64,000 bases of DNA from Paenibacillaceae bacterium. GTDB lineage: Bacteria; Bacillota; Clostridia; Lachnospirales; Lachnospiraceae. The position numbers and the translations under genes are program-made. Under the pieces are notes generated by a model that worked only from the letters and a program-made list of their open reading frames with translations, was not told where the DNA came from and ran no database searches. Below, piece after piece: positions 55,216 to 64,000 of the stretch. How positions within the stretch are numbered: position 1 is the first letter of the stretch; every line of letters starts with the position of its first letter. The DNA lies in NCBI GenBank assembly GCA_015057715.1, contig SVDS01000007.1, positions 1 through 64,000 on the forward strand, written 5' to 3'.

Positions 55216-56016
55216 ATGAAAGCAGATCATAAAAACATAATAGTAACCGGAGGCGGTAATGGAGTAGGCAGGCAATTGGTACTTGAACTGCTGACAAGAG
55301 GAGCTGTAGTAATTGCAGTCGATAAAAGCCAGGCAGCACTGAATGAGACTATTTTAATATCAGGAAATAACAGTCGGTTATATACGCAGACTGTTGATAT
55401 TTCAAATCGTGAGGAAGTAACAGCATTTACAGCTGAGGCAGTTTCAAAATATAAAAATATTGACGGCCTTATTAACTGTGCAGGAATCATACAGCCATTT
55501 ATAAATCTGGATGAACTGGATCTGGCAGCAATTGACCGGGTGATGAATGTGAATTTTTACGGAACACTCTATATGACAAAATCATTTCTTCCTTATTTAA
55601 AAATACGTCCGGAAGCACATTTAGTTAATATATCCAGTATGGGGGGCTTTCTGCCGGTTCCAGGTCAGGGAATCTATGGTGCTTCAAAAGCTGCCGTAAA
55701 AATAATGACAGAAGCTCTTCATTCAGAACTTTCAAATACAACGGTAAACGTTACGGTTGTATTTCCCGGTGGTGTAGCAACTGATATCAAAGTGAATTCT
55801 GATATCAAGGGAAGTAAATCAGTAACAGAAGACATTAGGGCAAAAAAAATGCTGTCTCCGGAACAGGCAGCCAAACTGATTATAGAAGCGATGGAGAAGA
55901 ATCGTTTCCAGGTTTTTATAGGCAAGGATTGCAGGATAATGAATGTACTGTATCGTTTAAGACCGGAATTAGCAATGAAATTAATTCAAAAGGTGATGGC
56001 GTCCAACAGTCATTGA
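55216..56016 (+). CDS. Short-chain dehydrogenase, first gene of the efflux operon
   Basis: The protein has 266 residues, with TAGGAGGAG before the ATG. It has the cofactor loop TGGGNGVG, NCAG, a catalytic Ser in NISSMGG and the pair in YGASK, then FPGGVAT. The C-terminal 40 residues resemble lipid- or steroid-type SDRs. It precedes a second SDR by 23 bases. Why oxidoreductases lead an efflux operon is unclear; they may modify the exported compound. Confidence 0.85.
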   Translation: MKADHKNIIVTGGGNGVGRQLVLELLTRGAVVIAVDKSQAALNETILISGNNSRLYTQTVDISNREEVTAFTAEAVSKYKNIDGLINCAGIIQPFINLDELDLAAIDRVMNVNFYGTLYMTKSFLPYLKIRPEAHLVNISSMGGFLPVPGQGIYGASKAAVKIMTEALHSELSNTTVNVTVVFPGGVATDIKVNSDIKGSKSVTEDIRAKKMLSPEQAAKLIIEAMEKNRFQVFIGKDCRIMNVLYRLRPELAMKLIQKVMASNSH

Positions 56017-56039
56017 CTGTAAAAAGGAGAAAACCAATA

Positions 56040-56870
56040 ATGCGTAAAATTTGTGTGATAACAGGTGGAGGCAGCGGTATGGGGTTCGCTGCTGCAAGGA
56101 TAATGGGAAAAAATTATTATATTATCATCTGCGGGAGAAATACAGAAAAGCTGGAAGCTGCAGTAATTGAATTAAAAGCGGAAGGAATACAGGCGGAAGC
56201 ATATTCCTGTGATGTTTCCGATCTGGCCAGTGTAGAGAAGCTGGCTTCTTATTCGAAAGCCAAAGGTACTGTAGCAGCAGTGATTCACGCAGCCGGTATG
56301 TCACCTCATATGGGAGATGCAAAAACCATTATGGAGGTAAATGCGCTTGGCACCATTTATATTAATAATGCTTTTTACAAGGTGATGGAAGAGGGAGCCT
56401 GCCTGATTGACGTGTCATCTATGTCTGCATATTTAACCCCTAAGATAGTAATGCCGGTAGGAATATATAAGTACAGCCGAAACGACCCGGAAAAATTTAT
56501 GAGAAAAATGATGAGGCGCATCAGGTTCTATCCTGAAAAATATCAATCGGGTATCGCATATGGAATTTCAAAAAACTTTGTTCTCTGGTATGCGAAGCAG
56601 GATGCCGCCAGATTTGGAGAGATTGGAGCAAGAGTGCTTTCGGTGTCCCCCGGCAATTTTGACACTCCTATGGGAGAAATTGAAAAGGAAGAAGCCTCCG
56701 CTTACGTAAAATACTGTGCTGTTAAAAGAACTGGAAAAGTGGAAGAAATAGCTGGTCTGTTTGCATACTGTGTCAGCGAAAGCGCCGGTTATCTGACAGG
56801 TGTGGATATTTTATGTGACGGAGGTTTGGTAGCATCGGGTATCAATGTGCTTCAAAAAAAAGTTGTTTAA
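56040..56870 (+). CDS. Second short-chain dehydrogenase of the efflux operon
   Basis: The protein has 276 residues from the ATG at 56040, with AAAAGGAGA upstream. It has TGGGSGMG at the cofactor site, HAAG in place of NNAG, Ser in DVSSMSA, the catalytic pair in YGISK, and a C-terminal YLTGVDILCDGG. An insertion of about 40 residues, rich in Arg and Met, lies between the Ser and Tyr motifs. Similar insertions occur in hydroxysteroid-type SDRs with a substrate lid. The substrate is unknown. Confidence 0.85.
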   Translation: MRKICVITGGGSGMGFAAARIMGKNYYIIICGRNTEKLEAAVIELKAEGIQAEAYSCDVSDLASVEKLASYSKAKGTVAAVIHAAGMSPHMGDAKTIMEVNALGTIYINNAFYKVMEEGACLIDVSSMSAYLTPKIVMPVGIYKYSRNDPEKFMRKMMRRIRFYPEKYQSGIAYGISKNFVLWYAKQDAARFGEIGARVLSVSPGNFDTPMGEIEKEEASAYVKYCAVKRTGKVEEIAGLFAYCVSESAGYLTGVDILCDGGLVASGINVLQKKVV

Positions 56871-56934
56871 TGAAATAAAGGATCCCTGTAAATGAAACAG
56901 GTCCATATAAAAATTAATTTTTAAGGAGCAGAAA

Positions 56935-58014
56935 ATGAAAAAGAAAGTACTATTACTTGGAGTATTCGCAGTGATACTGATTGCGGCGATATTGGTTCGG
57001 ATTAATGGAATGAAGGTTCCCGTCAAGGCAGATACTCTGCCTGTTGTGGAAACCGTTAATCCGGAAGTTGGCACAATTGAGTTGTACACCAGTCTGATTG
57101 GAACCGTAGAACCTGAGACAGTTGTCAGAATCACCCCTGAAGCATCAGGAACAGTTACCCAGGTGGCAGCAAAGACAGGTGATATGGTACAGCAGGGACA
57201 GCTTCTGTGCGTAATTGATACAAATAAAGTGCAGAATGCAAAGAATACCATGGACAATGCACAAGTTACTTATAAGGAAACACATGATACTCTGGGGCGC
57301 ATGTCAGTGCTTTATCAAAGCGGAGCTGTTTCAGAACAAGACTATCAGGGATATGTAAATTCTGCAAAGAAGTCGGAGATTGCATACAAACAGGCAAAGG
57401 AGGAGTACGAAAACCAGGTCTCTTACAGTAATATCAAATCTCCCATCAGCGGAAAGATAGAAAGCTGCAGCATTGTACAATTTGATAAGGTGTCAACCAG
57501 TGATCAGATCTTTGTCATATCCGGAGAGGGGAATAAAATTATCTCTACAAGCCTGACAGAGAAATTAAAACGCCAGGTAAAGCCTGGTGATCCGGTTACT
57601 GTTGAGGAAGATGGAAACAATCTGCAGGGATCTATTTCTGAAATAAGCGGGATGGCAGATGAAAAGACCGGCTTGTTTCTGATTAAGATACAGCTTGCCG
57701 ATGCAAACGATTTATCTACCGGAACCAGTGTCAAGCTGTCTTTGTGCTCTGAGAGGGCAGACCAGGTTATTACAGTACCCGTAGATTCTGTTTACTATGA
57801 GAACAGTAAACCATATGTGTATACGTATGACAACGGAACAGTACATAAAATTTTTATTGAAGCTGGTATCTACGATTCAAGCCGTTTGGAGGTAAAGGAA
57901 GGAATACAGCAAACTATGGAGGTCATTACCACCTGGAGTCCGGAGCTTTATGAAGGGGCAAAGGCGTCTGTAACAAATTCAGGAGAAGAAACAAAAGGAG
58001 AATCCAAGGCATGA
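56935..58014 (+). CDS. RND efflux membrane-fusion (adaptor) protein
   Basis: The protein has 359 residues, with an N-terminal anchor (about 4-22). The order is lipoyl half, alpha-helical hairpin (about 95-155), second lipoyl half (SNIKSPISGKIESCSI), then beta-barrel and membrane-proximal domain. It links the pump encoded next to the TolC-like proteins. The ends overlap by 4 bases. Confidence 0.92.
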   Translation: MKKKVLLLGVFAVILIAAILVRINGMKVPVKADTLPVVETVNPEVGTIELYTSLIGTVEPETVVRITPEASGTVTQVAAKTGDMVQQGQLLCVIDTNKVQNAKNTMDNAQVTYKETHDTLGRMSVLYQSGAVSEQDYQGYVNSAKKSEIAYKQAKEEYENQVSYSNIKSPISGKIESCSIVQFDKVSTSDQIFVISGEGNKIISTSLTEKLKRQVKPGDPVTVEEDGNNLQGSISEISGMADEKTGLFLIKIQLADANDLSTGTSVKLSLCSERADQVITVPVDSVYYENSKPYVYTYDNGTVHKIFIEAGIYDSSRLEVKEGIQQTMEVITTWSPELYEGAKASVTNSGEETKGESKA

Positions 58015-61000
58015 ATCAATTAACAAAAATCGTCTTAAAACGGCCGGTTACCGTTATTATGTGTCTTCTATGTCTGGTGGTATTTGGTGTTTCTTCTGTA
58101 ATCAACTCCAGGCAGGAACTGACTCCAGAGATGAGCATGCCCATGCTTATGGTCGTAACTGCATATCCCGGAGCACAGCCAAAGGATGTAGATGAACTAA
58201 TCAGTAAAAAGATTGAAGATGCGGTTGGTTCACTCAGCGGTATAAAAAAGGTAACGTCCAAATCCTCAGAAAACCGCTCTACAGTAACAATACAGTATGA
58301 ATATGGTACAGATTTAGATAAGTCCTATAATGATTTGAAAAAGAAAATAGACGAAGTTTCTTCAGAACTGCCGGGTGAGGCTAAAACGCCGATCGTAATG
58401 GAACTGGATACTGGCTCCACTGCTGATATGAAATTAGTTGTTACTGGAGCAGAGACGTCAAATCAGTATGATTATGTGAAACAGGAGATTGTACCGGAAT
58501 TTGAAAAGCTGTCCAATGTAGCCGAAGTATCCATAGCCGGAGGCAGTGAGGATTATATTAAAGTAGAGCTGAATCCGGAAAAAATGCAGCAGTATAAGAT
58601 ATCCATGTCTTCCATCGCAAATGATATCTCAGCATCTGATGTAAAGATGCCTGGCGGTACAATCGAAGTGGGCAGAAAAAAAGCGGCCATATCATCACGG
58701 CTGAAGTTTGATACAGAAGATTCCCTGCAGAATGTTCCGCTTACAGTACCGGATAACAATATTGTTTATCTTGGGGATATAGCAGATATTTATACAACAA
58801 GTGAGAAAGAAGGAAGCGTAGCCCATTATAATGGCGAGAATACCATTTCACTTTCTGTCAGCAAGCAGCAAAGTTCCACTGCAGCAGAGCTTTCAAAAGA
58901 AGTGAATCAAACAATAAAGGCACTTGAGGCATCAAAACCTGGTCTGGATATTCAGATAGTCAATGACAGTTCAAAAGATATTATGGCTTCTCTGCAATCC
59001 ATTGCAGAAACCGTTATTCTTGCAATCCTGATTTCCATGGCGGTTATCTGGCTTTTCTTTGGAGATTTGAAGGCTTCCCTAATCGTTGGAAGCTCCATAC
59101 CGGTTTCTATTCTAACCGCGCTTATTTTAATGAAGTTTATGGATTTTTCACTGAATATGCTCACTCTGGCAGCACTGTCCATGGGCGTCGGGATGATGGT
59201 GGATAATTCAATTGTCGTGATGGAAAGCTGTTTCCGGGTGACGTCACAGGAAAAGAAGGAATTCATTGATTATTTTCAAGACGCCTTAAAGGGAACCGGA
59301 ATTGTGGCAGCTTCCGTTTTGGGCTCGACACTGACTACCTGTGTTGTTTTCCTCCCGCTGGCTTTTTTGAACGGCATGGCGGGACAGATGTTTATGCCTT
59401 TGGGATTTACCATCGTATTCTGTATGGGGGCTTCCCTGATATCAGCAATTACAGTGGTACCTTTATGCTATCTGATGTATAAGCCGGAGGAGACCCCGGC
59501 ACCCTTATCGACGCCGGTTCACAAGCTTCAGAATGCTTATAGAAAAGTGATGCGTCATATCCTTCCTAAAAAGAAAACAGTCATGGGGGTATCGGTCCTT
59601 CTTCTTCTGGTATCGTTTCTTATGGCAGGGCAGCTTAAATTAAGCCTGATCACTGCAGACGACCAAGGACAGATTGCTGTTACTGTGGATATGGCTCCCG
59701 GACTCAAGACGAAAGATGCGGATGAATTGCTGAAAAAAGTTGAAGAGTCCTTTTCCGATTATGAGGAAATGGGGTCCTATGTTACAAGCTATGGAGGGAG
59801 TGGTGTAAGCGCAGGAAACTCCGCATCAATTATTGTATATTTGAAAGAAAACAGAAAGATTCCCACAAATCAGGCGGTGGATATTTTTAAAGAAAAGCTT
59901 AGCCGAGTGACGGATTGCAAGATCACTGTAAAAGAAAATTCCTATGCAAGCATGATGAGTTCAGAAGATTCTTACGAGCTGATCCTGAAAAGTACAGACT
60001 ACGATCAGTTAAAAAACTCATCCCAACAGATTGTATCAAAATTAATGGAAAGGCCTGAGCTCACAAGGATCCATTCCTCCCTTGAAAACGCGGCACCTGT
60101 TGTGGAGGTAGGGGTCGATTCGGTAAAGGCAAAAGCAAAAGGGATCAGTCCTTCCTCAATCGGACACAGTATATACCAGGCTATTAATGGAGTGACCGCA
60201 AAAACGATAGAAGTAAACGGAGATGATGTGGATGTAAAAGTCCAGTATCCGGATAATGAATTTAAGTCTGTGGACCAGATCCGGAATATGACGCTGTCTC
60301 TTTCAAACGGAGGGTTTGCCGCCGTTAATGATGTTGCAGAAATAAGCTTTAAGGACAGTCCGGCTAGTATCACAAGAGAGAATAAGCAATATGTGGTAAC
60401 CATAACCGGAGATTATACCTCATCAGCAGATAAAAACACAAATTCCGTGATTAACAGTGAGATTGTGACACCAAATTTAAATTCTTTCGTAAGCTCAGGA
60501 TCCAGTGCAATGGATGATCAGACGACAGACGAACTTACCTCTCTTCTGTATGCAATTATTTTGGCAGTTTTTCTGGTATTTGTAGTAATGGCGGCTCAGT
60601 TTGAATCACCAAGGTTTTCGCTTATGGTCATGACAACCATTCCGTTCAGCCTGATAGGAGCCTTTGGATTGATGTTCTTTGCAGGCTGTGAATTGAGTAT
60701 GGTTGCCATGCTTGGATTTTTAATGTTAATCGGTACAGTTGTAAACAGTGGTATTCTTTATGTGGATACGGTCAATCAGTATAAAGAAGAAATGTCTCCT
60801 GAGGAGGCAATGATTGAAGCCGGAGCGACCAGACTCCGCCCGATCTTAATGACAACCTTAACTACTGTGCTTTCTATGGTACCAATGGCACTTGCATTGG
60901 GGCATTCCGGTGAAATGATGCAGGGTCTTGCAGTTGTCAACATCGGAGGATTGACGGCTTCTACCGTTTTAAGTCTTCTTATGCTTCCGGTATACTACAA

Positions 61001-61061
61001 TCTTATGAGTAAAAAAGAGGGAAAAAAGAGAAAAAGAAGAGAAAGACAGTTTCAAAGTTAG
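58011..61061 (+). CDS. RND-superfamily efflux pump
   Basis: The protein has 1016 residues, the normal length of AcrB/MdtF-type transporters. It has twelve membrane helices in two halves with large extracytoplasmic loops. Family motifs include PVTVIMCLLCLVVFG at the N-terminus, GVGMMVDNSIVVMES in helix 4 (proton-relay Asp kept; the second Asp of AcrB is Asn here), and FLMLIGTVVNSGILYVD in helix 10. It pumps drugs, lipids or fatty-acid-like compounds using the proton gradient. In a Gram-positive it would deliver to the wall or outside. Confidence 0.93.
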   Translation: MNQLTKIVLKRPVTVIMCLLCLVVFGVSSVINSRQELTPEMSMPMLMVVTAYPGAQPKDVDELISKKIEDAVGSLSGIKKVTSKSSENRSTVTIQYEYGTDLDKSYNDLKKKIDEVSSELPGEAKTPIVMELDTGSTADMKLVVTGAETSNQYDYVKQEIVPEFEKLSNVAEVSIAGGSEDYIKVELNPEKMQQYKISMSSIANDISASDVKMPGGTIEVGRKKAAISSRLKFDTEDSLQNVPLTVPDNNIVYLGDIADIYTTSEKEGSVAHYNGENTISLSVSKQQSSTAAELSKEVNQTIKALEASKPGLDIQIVNDSSKDIMASLQSIAETVILAILISMAVIWLFFGDLKASLIVGSSIPVSILTALILMKFMDFSLNMLTLAALSMGVGMMVDNSIVVMESCFRVTSQEKKEFIDYFQDALKGTGIVAASVLGSTLTTCVVFLPLAFLNGMAGQMFMPLGFTIVFCMGASLISAITVVPLCYLMYKPEETPAPLSTPVHKLQNAYRKVMRHILPKKKTVMGVSVLLLLVSFLMAGQLKLSLITADDQGQIAVTVDMAPGLKTKDADELLKKVEESFSDYEEMGSYVTSYGGSGVSAGNSASIIVYLKENRKIPTNQAVDIFKEKLSRVTDCKITVKENSYASMMSSEDSYELILKSTDYDQLKNSSQQIVSKLMERPELTRIHSSLENAAPVVEVGVDSVKAKAKGISPSSIGHSIYQAINGVTAKTIEVNGDDVDVKVQYPDNEFKSVDQIRNMTLSLSNGGFAAVNDVAEISFKDSPASITRENKQYVVTITGDYTSSADKNTNSVINSEIVTPNLNSFVSSGSSAMDDQTTDELTSLLYAIILAVFLVFVVMAAQFESPRFSLMVMTTIPFSLIGAFGLMFFAGCELSMVAMLGFLMLIGTVVNSGILYVDTVNQYKEEMSPEEAMIEAGATRLRPILMTTLTTVLSMVPMALALGHSGEMMQGLAVVNIGGLTASTVLSLLMLPVYYNLMSKKEGKKRKRRERQFQS

Positions 61062-61074
61062 GAAAGGAATAAAA

Positions 61075-62223
61075 ATGAGAAAATTTAAGCTGATTGCCGC
61101 ATTCAGTCTTGGTGCAGTGCTCTCCTTTTACGGCCCGGCGTTAAAAGTCTGGGCCGGCAGCCCGGAGTTTGCAAGGACACAAGAGGAGTGGATGAAACTT
61201 AGGGATAATGTGGTGGAATATGAGGAGCTGGCTGATCTGATACATGAATACAATGTGACCGTTCAAAAGAACCAGCTGGATTTAAATGATAAGAAAAAAG
61301 ATGATCTGATTACCAGAGACCAGTATGCCCAAAATTACAGGGATGCAGCAAATGATGCAAGAAGTGCCATATCAGGAGATGATCCGGTTACAGATGCAAA
61401 AAGCGCAGTGAGCGCTGCAAAGGCGGATAAAGCTGCAGATGATAATACAGAGGATCTGGAGGTATACAGACTCACCTATGATCAGACTGAGTCGAATCTG
61501 GCAGCCCAGGCAAAGACTTTAATGATTACCTACTTTCAACAAAAGAATCAACTGGAAAGTTCCGGTTTAGAATTAGAACGTTCAGAGGCAGATTATCAGA
61601 CGGCAATGGCAAAGCAGAGCGCAGGTATGGCAACTCAGGCTGATATCCTTGCAGCGCAGGAAATCATACAAAACACCAGTGTCACGATGGAGAAGCTGCG
61701 TGCGTCGGTGGAAGAAACGAGACAAAAGCTCTGCGTAATGCTGGGCTGGAATTACAATGATTATCCTGAAATCCGGGAGCTTCCAGCATCAGACTTAGGA
61801 CACATTCAATCATTGAATCCGGAGGCAGATAAGGAAAAAGCTCTTCAGAATAATTTTACTTTAAATATCAATAAGCGAAAGCTGGAAAATGCCGGTGCAG
61901 ATATTACAAAGGAGACGCTGAAAAGAACCATCTCAAGCAATGAACAGAACATCAACACAGCGCTTGTAAAGGCTTATCAGGCAGTTTTGCAGGCAAATGC
62001 CAGCTATGAACAGGCAGTAACGGAATATAATTTGGAAAGTAAAACCATGGATATCATAAAACAAAAATACCAGCTTGGTATGGTCAGCCCTCTGCTGTAT
62101 CAAAAGCAGGAGAATGCATACAAAACAAAAAGTATTGCGGTAAAATCCGCAGAGCTTACGCTTTTCTCCGCTGTCCAGACCTATGATAATACAGTAAATG
62201 GTCTTGCTTCTGCAGGAGGATGA
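61075..62223 (+). CDS. TolC-like coiled-coil protein 1
   Basis: The protein has 382 residues, with AAAGGAA before the ATG. It has a signal peptide (about 1-27) and is then nearly all alpha-helical. The two-fold repeated TolC/OEP pattern is recognisable from ERSEADYQTAMAKQSAGMATQADILAAQE and from the C-terminal KQKYQLGMVSPLLYQKQENAY. It is shorter than TolC (about 470), and the inserted beta-strands that form the outer-membrane barrel are not apparent. It is a tandem paralogue of the next gene. Confidence 0.82.
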   Translation: MRKFKLIAAFSLGAVLSFYGPALKVWAGSPEFARTQEEWMKLRDNVVEYEELADLIHEYNVTVQKNQLDLNDKKKDDLITRDQYAQNYRDAANDARSAISGDDPVTDAKSAVSAAKADKAADDNTEDLEVYRLTYDQTESNLAAQAKTLMITYFQQKNQLESSGLELERSEADYQTAMAKQSAGMATQADILAAQEIIQNTSVTMEKLRASVEETRQKLCVMLGWNYNDYPEIRELPASDLGHIQSLNPEADKEKALQNNFTLNINKRKLENAGADITKETLKRTISSNEQNINTALVKAYQAVLQANASYEQAVTEYNLESKTMDIIKQKYQLGMVSPLLYQKQENAYKTKSIAVKSAELTLFSAVQTYDNTVNGLASAGG

Positions 62224-62227
62224 TGAT

Positions 62228-63424
62228 ATGAAAAAGAAAGCTGTTTTATCTTTCTGTATGGCAGCAGGACTTGCGGTTTCTTTCATTATTCCTGTTTACG
62301 GTTCAGCCGGACCCGGTCAGAAGGAGAATCCCATTCCAAATGGAATAACAAAAGAGCAGTGGGATAAGTTAAATGATCAGGCAATTGAATTTGATGAACT
62401 ATCGGATCTGGTACGTTATTTTAATCCCGGTATTCAAAATACAACAGATACTATTTATGACTCTCTGGATAATCAGCGATATATACAAAATGAAATGAAA
62501 CGTTACATTATGGATTTAAATGATGAAGCGGATGAATTAAAGAATTCGGGTGCAGCAGACACTGCCCATGGAATGGAACAGTATATGATTCTAAATCAGA
62601 CGGTAAAGAGCATGAAAACGTCGGTAGAAAAAATGGGAAGATCACTGGACTATATGGATCGGTCCAATTCATCGGTTCAATCAAACATTACACAGGCAGT
62701 AAAGTCGAATACATATTATGCGAATCAGGTTATGATCAGTTATAACAATGCACTGGCGAACCGAAATACACTTATAAAGGCAGCAGAATTAAGCAATGCC
62801 GTCATGGAAACTCAAAAACTGAGCATAAAGCAGGGGATTTCAACGGAAACAGATGTATTGTCTGCTCAAAAGGAAGTTCTGTCAGCCCAGAGTTCTCTTC
62901 TAAAGCTTGATCAAACCATTGACAGCTTACGGAGTTCCCTTTGTCTTATGACTGGATATTCAAAGGATACATCCCCAGCAATTGGTGATCTTCCAACCCT
63001 CAGTTCCGATACGATTTCTGCCATCAGTTTAGAAACTGATACAGCAAAGGCGATAGGAAATAATTACAATCTTATATCGCAACGTCATACAGCATCCAAT
63101 CACTCCACAGCCGGAATGAATAACAAGAAAGCCATTGTTTCAGAAGGAGAACAGAATGTTGCAATTGCTATGCAATCCTATTATCAGGTACTGATGCAGG
63201 AAAAAAATGCATATGAAGCTTCCTGCACTTCTTATGAAAAGGCAGTCTTGGAAAAAGAAAAGGCAGATCGTTCCTATCAGATGGGGATTACAAGTAGAAT
63301 CGATTATTTACAGGCTCAGTTATCATATTTAAAAGCAGAAAGTGCAAAACAAAATGCCTATGGCGCTCTTTATCAGGCCTATGATACCTACCAGTGGGCG
63401 GTGAATGGAGTCATAATGAAATAA
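62228..63424 (+). CDS. TolC-like coiled-coil protein 2
   Basis: The protein has 398 residues from the ATG at 62228 (GGAGGATG upstream). It has a signal peptide (about 1-28), then helices with the same motifs as its neighbour: KEQWDKLNDQAIEFDELSDLV, KLSIKQGISTETDVLSAQKE and YQMGITSRIDYLQAQLSYL. Having two different subunits suggests a hetero-oligomeric conduit through the wall. It is followed directly by a terminator, so it ends the operon. Confidence 0.82.
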   Translation: MKKKAVLSFCMAAGLAVSFIIPVYGSAGPGQKENPIPNGITKEQWDKLNDQAIEFDELSDLVRYFNPGIQNTTDTIYDSLDNQRYIQNEMKRYIMDLNDEADELKNSGAADTAHGMEQYMILNQTVKSMKTSVEKMGRSLDYMDRSNSSVQSNITQAVKSNTYYANQVMISYNNALANRNTLIKAAELSNAVMETQKLSIKQGISTETDVLSAQKEVLSAQSSLLKLDQTIDSLRSSLCLMTGYSKDTSPAIGDLPTLSSDTISAISLETDTAKAIGNNYNLISQRHTASNHSTAGMNNKKAIVSEGEQNVAIAMQSYYQVLMQEKNAYEASCTSYEKAVLEKEKADRSYQMGITSRIDYLQAQLSYLKAESAKQNAYGALYQAYDTYQWAVNGVIMK

Positions 63425-63427
63425 AAT

Positions 63428-63466
63428 AAAACGAGGACATTGGTTTAATCATGTCCTCGTTTTTTG
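63428..63466 (+). terminator. Terminator after the RND operon
   Basis: AAACGAGGACAT and ATGTCCTCGTTT form a perfect stem with a ten-base loop and TTTTTT. Confidence 0.92.
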
Positions 63467-63499
63467 TTCTTAGCAAACTGTTGGATCTTGGATTTTTAT

Positions 63500-64000
63500 T
63501 TATTCTTTTGTCCGTATATAATTTTGTTTAATAAAGTCATAAAAAAGTTTCACACAATTAGGCATTGGGCGGTTGTTTGCAATAGCCAGATAAATATTTC
63601 TATGAGCATCCTTATGATTTATATTCAGTTTTTTAATTTTAAATCCATCAAGGATCTCCAGATTAGGAACTATGGCAATACACTGGTCTATTCCGGTAGA
63701 AATAAATCCTGCTATTGTAATTTCCTCATTTAAGTATTCATGAGTCTGCGGATAACTGCTGCAGTCTGTAAACAATTTATCGATGACATCCTGGATTTCT
63801 CCTACAGTTTCTGTATATCTGATTAAAGGAAATTGAATTAATTGTTCCATTTCCACAGAATCATATCTGGACAAAGGATGTTGATCTGACACAATGCAGA
63901 TCAGTTCCTGCCTTAGGACTGGAAGGAATGTAACTGTGGGCTCATTTGGAACCAGTGCACAAAGACTTATATCGATACTGCCGTTTTTTAATCTGGCAAT
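63500..64000 (-). CDS. LysR-family regulator, C-terminal part, cut by window end
   Basis: The frame is open from the window edge down to the stop at 63500, leaving 166 residues of a LysR effector-binding domain. IARLKNGSIDISLCALVP matches the LysR pattern in which a helix and strand end in D(I/L)..(C/G), and LPVLRQELICIVSDQHPLS is the typical next strand and loop. The DNA-binding head lies outside the window. It is convergent with the efflux operon, and its target cannot be told from here. Confidence 0.88.
   Translation of the reverse strand: MARLKNGSIDISLCALVPNEPTVTFLPVLRQELICIVSDQHPLSRYDSVEMEQLIQFPLIRYTETVGEIQDVIDKLFTDCSSYPQTHEYLNEEITIAGFISTGIDQCIAIVPNLEILDGFKIKKLNINHKDAHRNIYLAIANNRPMPNCVKLFYDFIKQNYIRTKE

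Overview
The window looks like a chromosomal segment from a low-to-moderate GC member of the Bacillota, class Clostridia, most likely a Lachnospiraceae-type anaerobe. The reasons are strong AGGAGG-type ribosome binding sites, many two-component systems, BglG/LicT antiterminators with PTS permeases, VanW and NlpC/P60 wall proteins, an SdpR/SdpI pair, and RND pumps with TolC-like partners in a genome that otherwise reads as Gram-positive. No rRNA, tRNA or CRISPR array was seen. I cannot name the species.

Layout. 1-3914: the 3' end of a PEP-utilising phosphotransferase, a large SPFH protein and an AraC/GyrI-type regulator. 3906-17088: a strikingly AT-rich island bounded by an imperfect 58-59 bp direct repeat. 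The repeat is the last codons, stop and terminator of the AraC gene. The island carries nine co-directional genes: NHL propeller, dikinase-like phosphotransferase, Gfo/Idh/MocA oxidoreductase, P-loop kinase, UMP-kinase paralogue, SDR, two ABC exporter half-subunits and a PF14907-type nucleotidyltransferase. Many of them overlap or nearly abut. This is the best candidate for an undescribed system: probably synthesis and export of a phosphorylated or nucleotide-like small molecule (inference).

17098-34539: mostly housekeeping and accessory genes. They comprise a DUF2207 membrane protein, a GH62-like arabinofuranosidase, a Trk potassium operon with a truncated KdpD/KdpE-type two-component system beside it, an XRE membrane regulator, a GNAT, a CLC channel with fluoride-type features, a small kinase, an O-methyltransferase, a NapH-like ferredoxin membrane protein, a metallophosphoesterase, and a two-component system divergent from a secreted Ala/Lys-repeat protein.

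34728-52271: carbohydrate uptake. An antiterminator-controlled orphan EIIA-Glc is followed by a PRD regulator, a Lac-family PTS (EIIA, EIIB, EIIC) and a cytoplasmic sulfatase. Then come a zinc-sensor-like ArsR protein, a two-component system, two wall proteins (VanW and NlpC/P60), and a second antiterminator-controlled beta-glucoside PTS with a GH1 phospho-beta-glucosidase.

52307-64000: an SdpR/SdpI module with a visible palindromic operator, then a two-component system followed by a six-gene operon (two SDRs, a membrane-fusion protein, an RND pump and two TolC-like proteins). The window closes with the C-terminal part of a LysR regulator on the opposite strand.

Base composition statements are by eye. 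Domain calls rest on recognised motifs, not on database searches.
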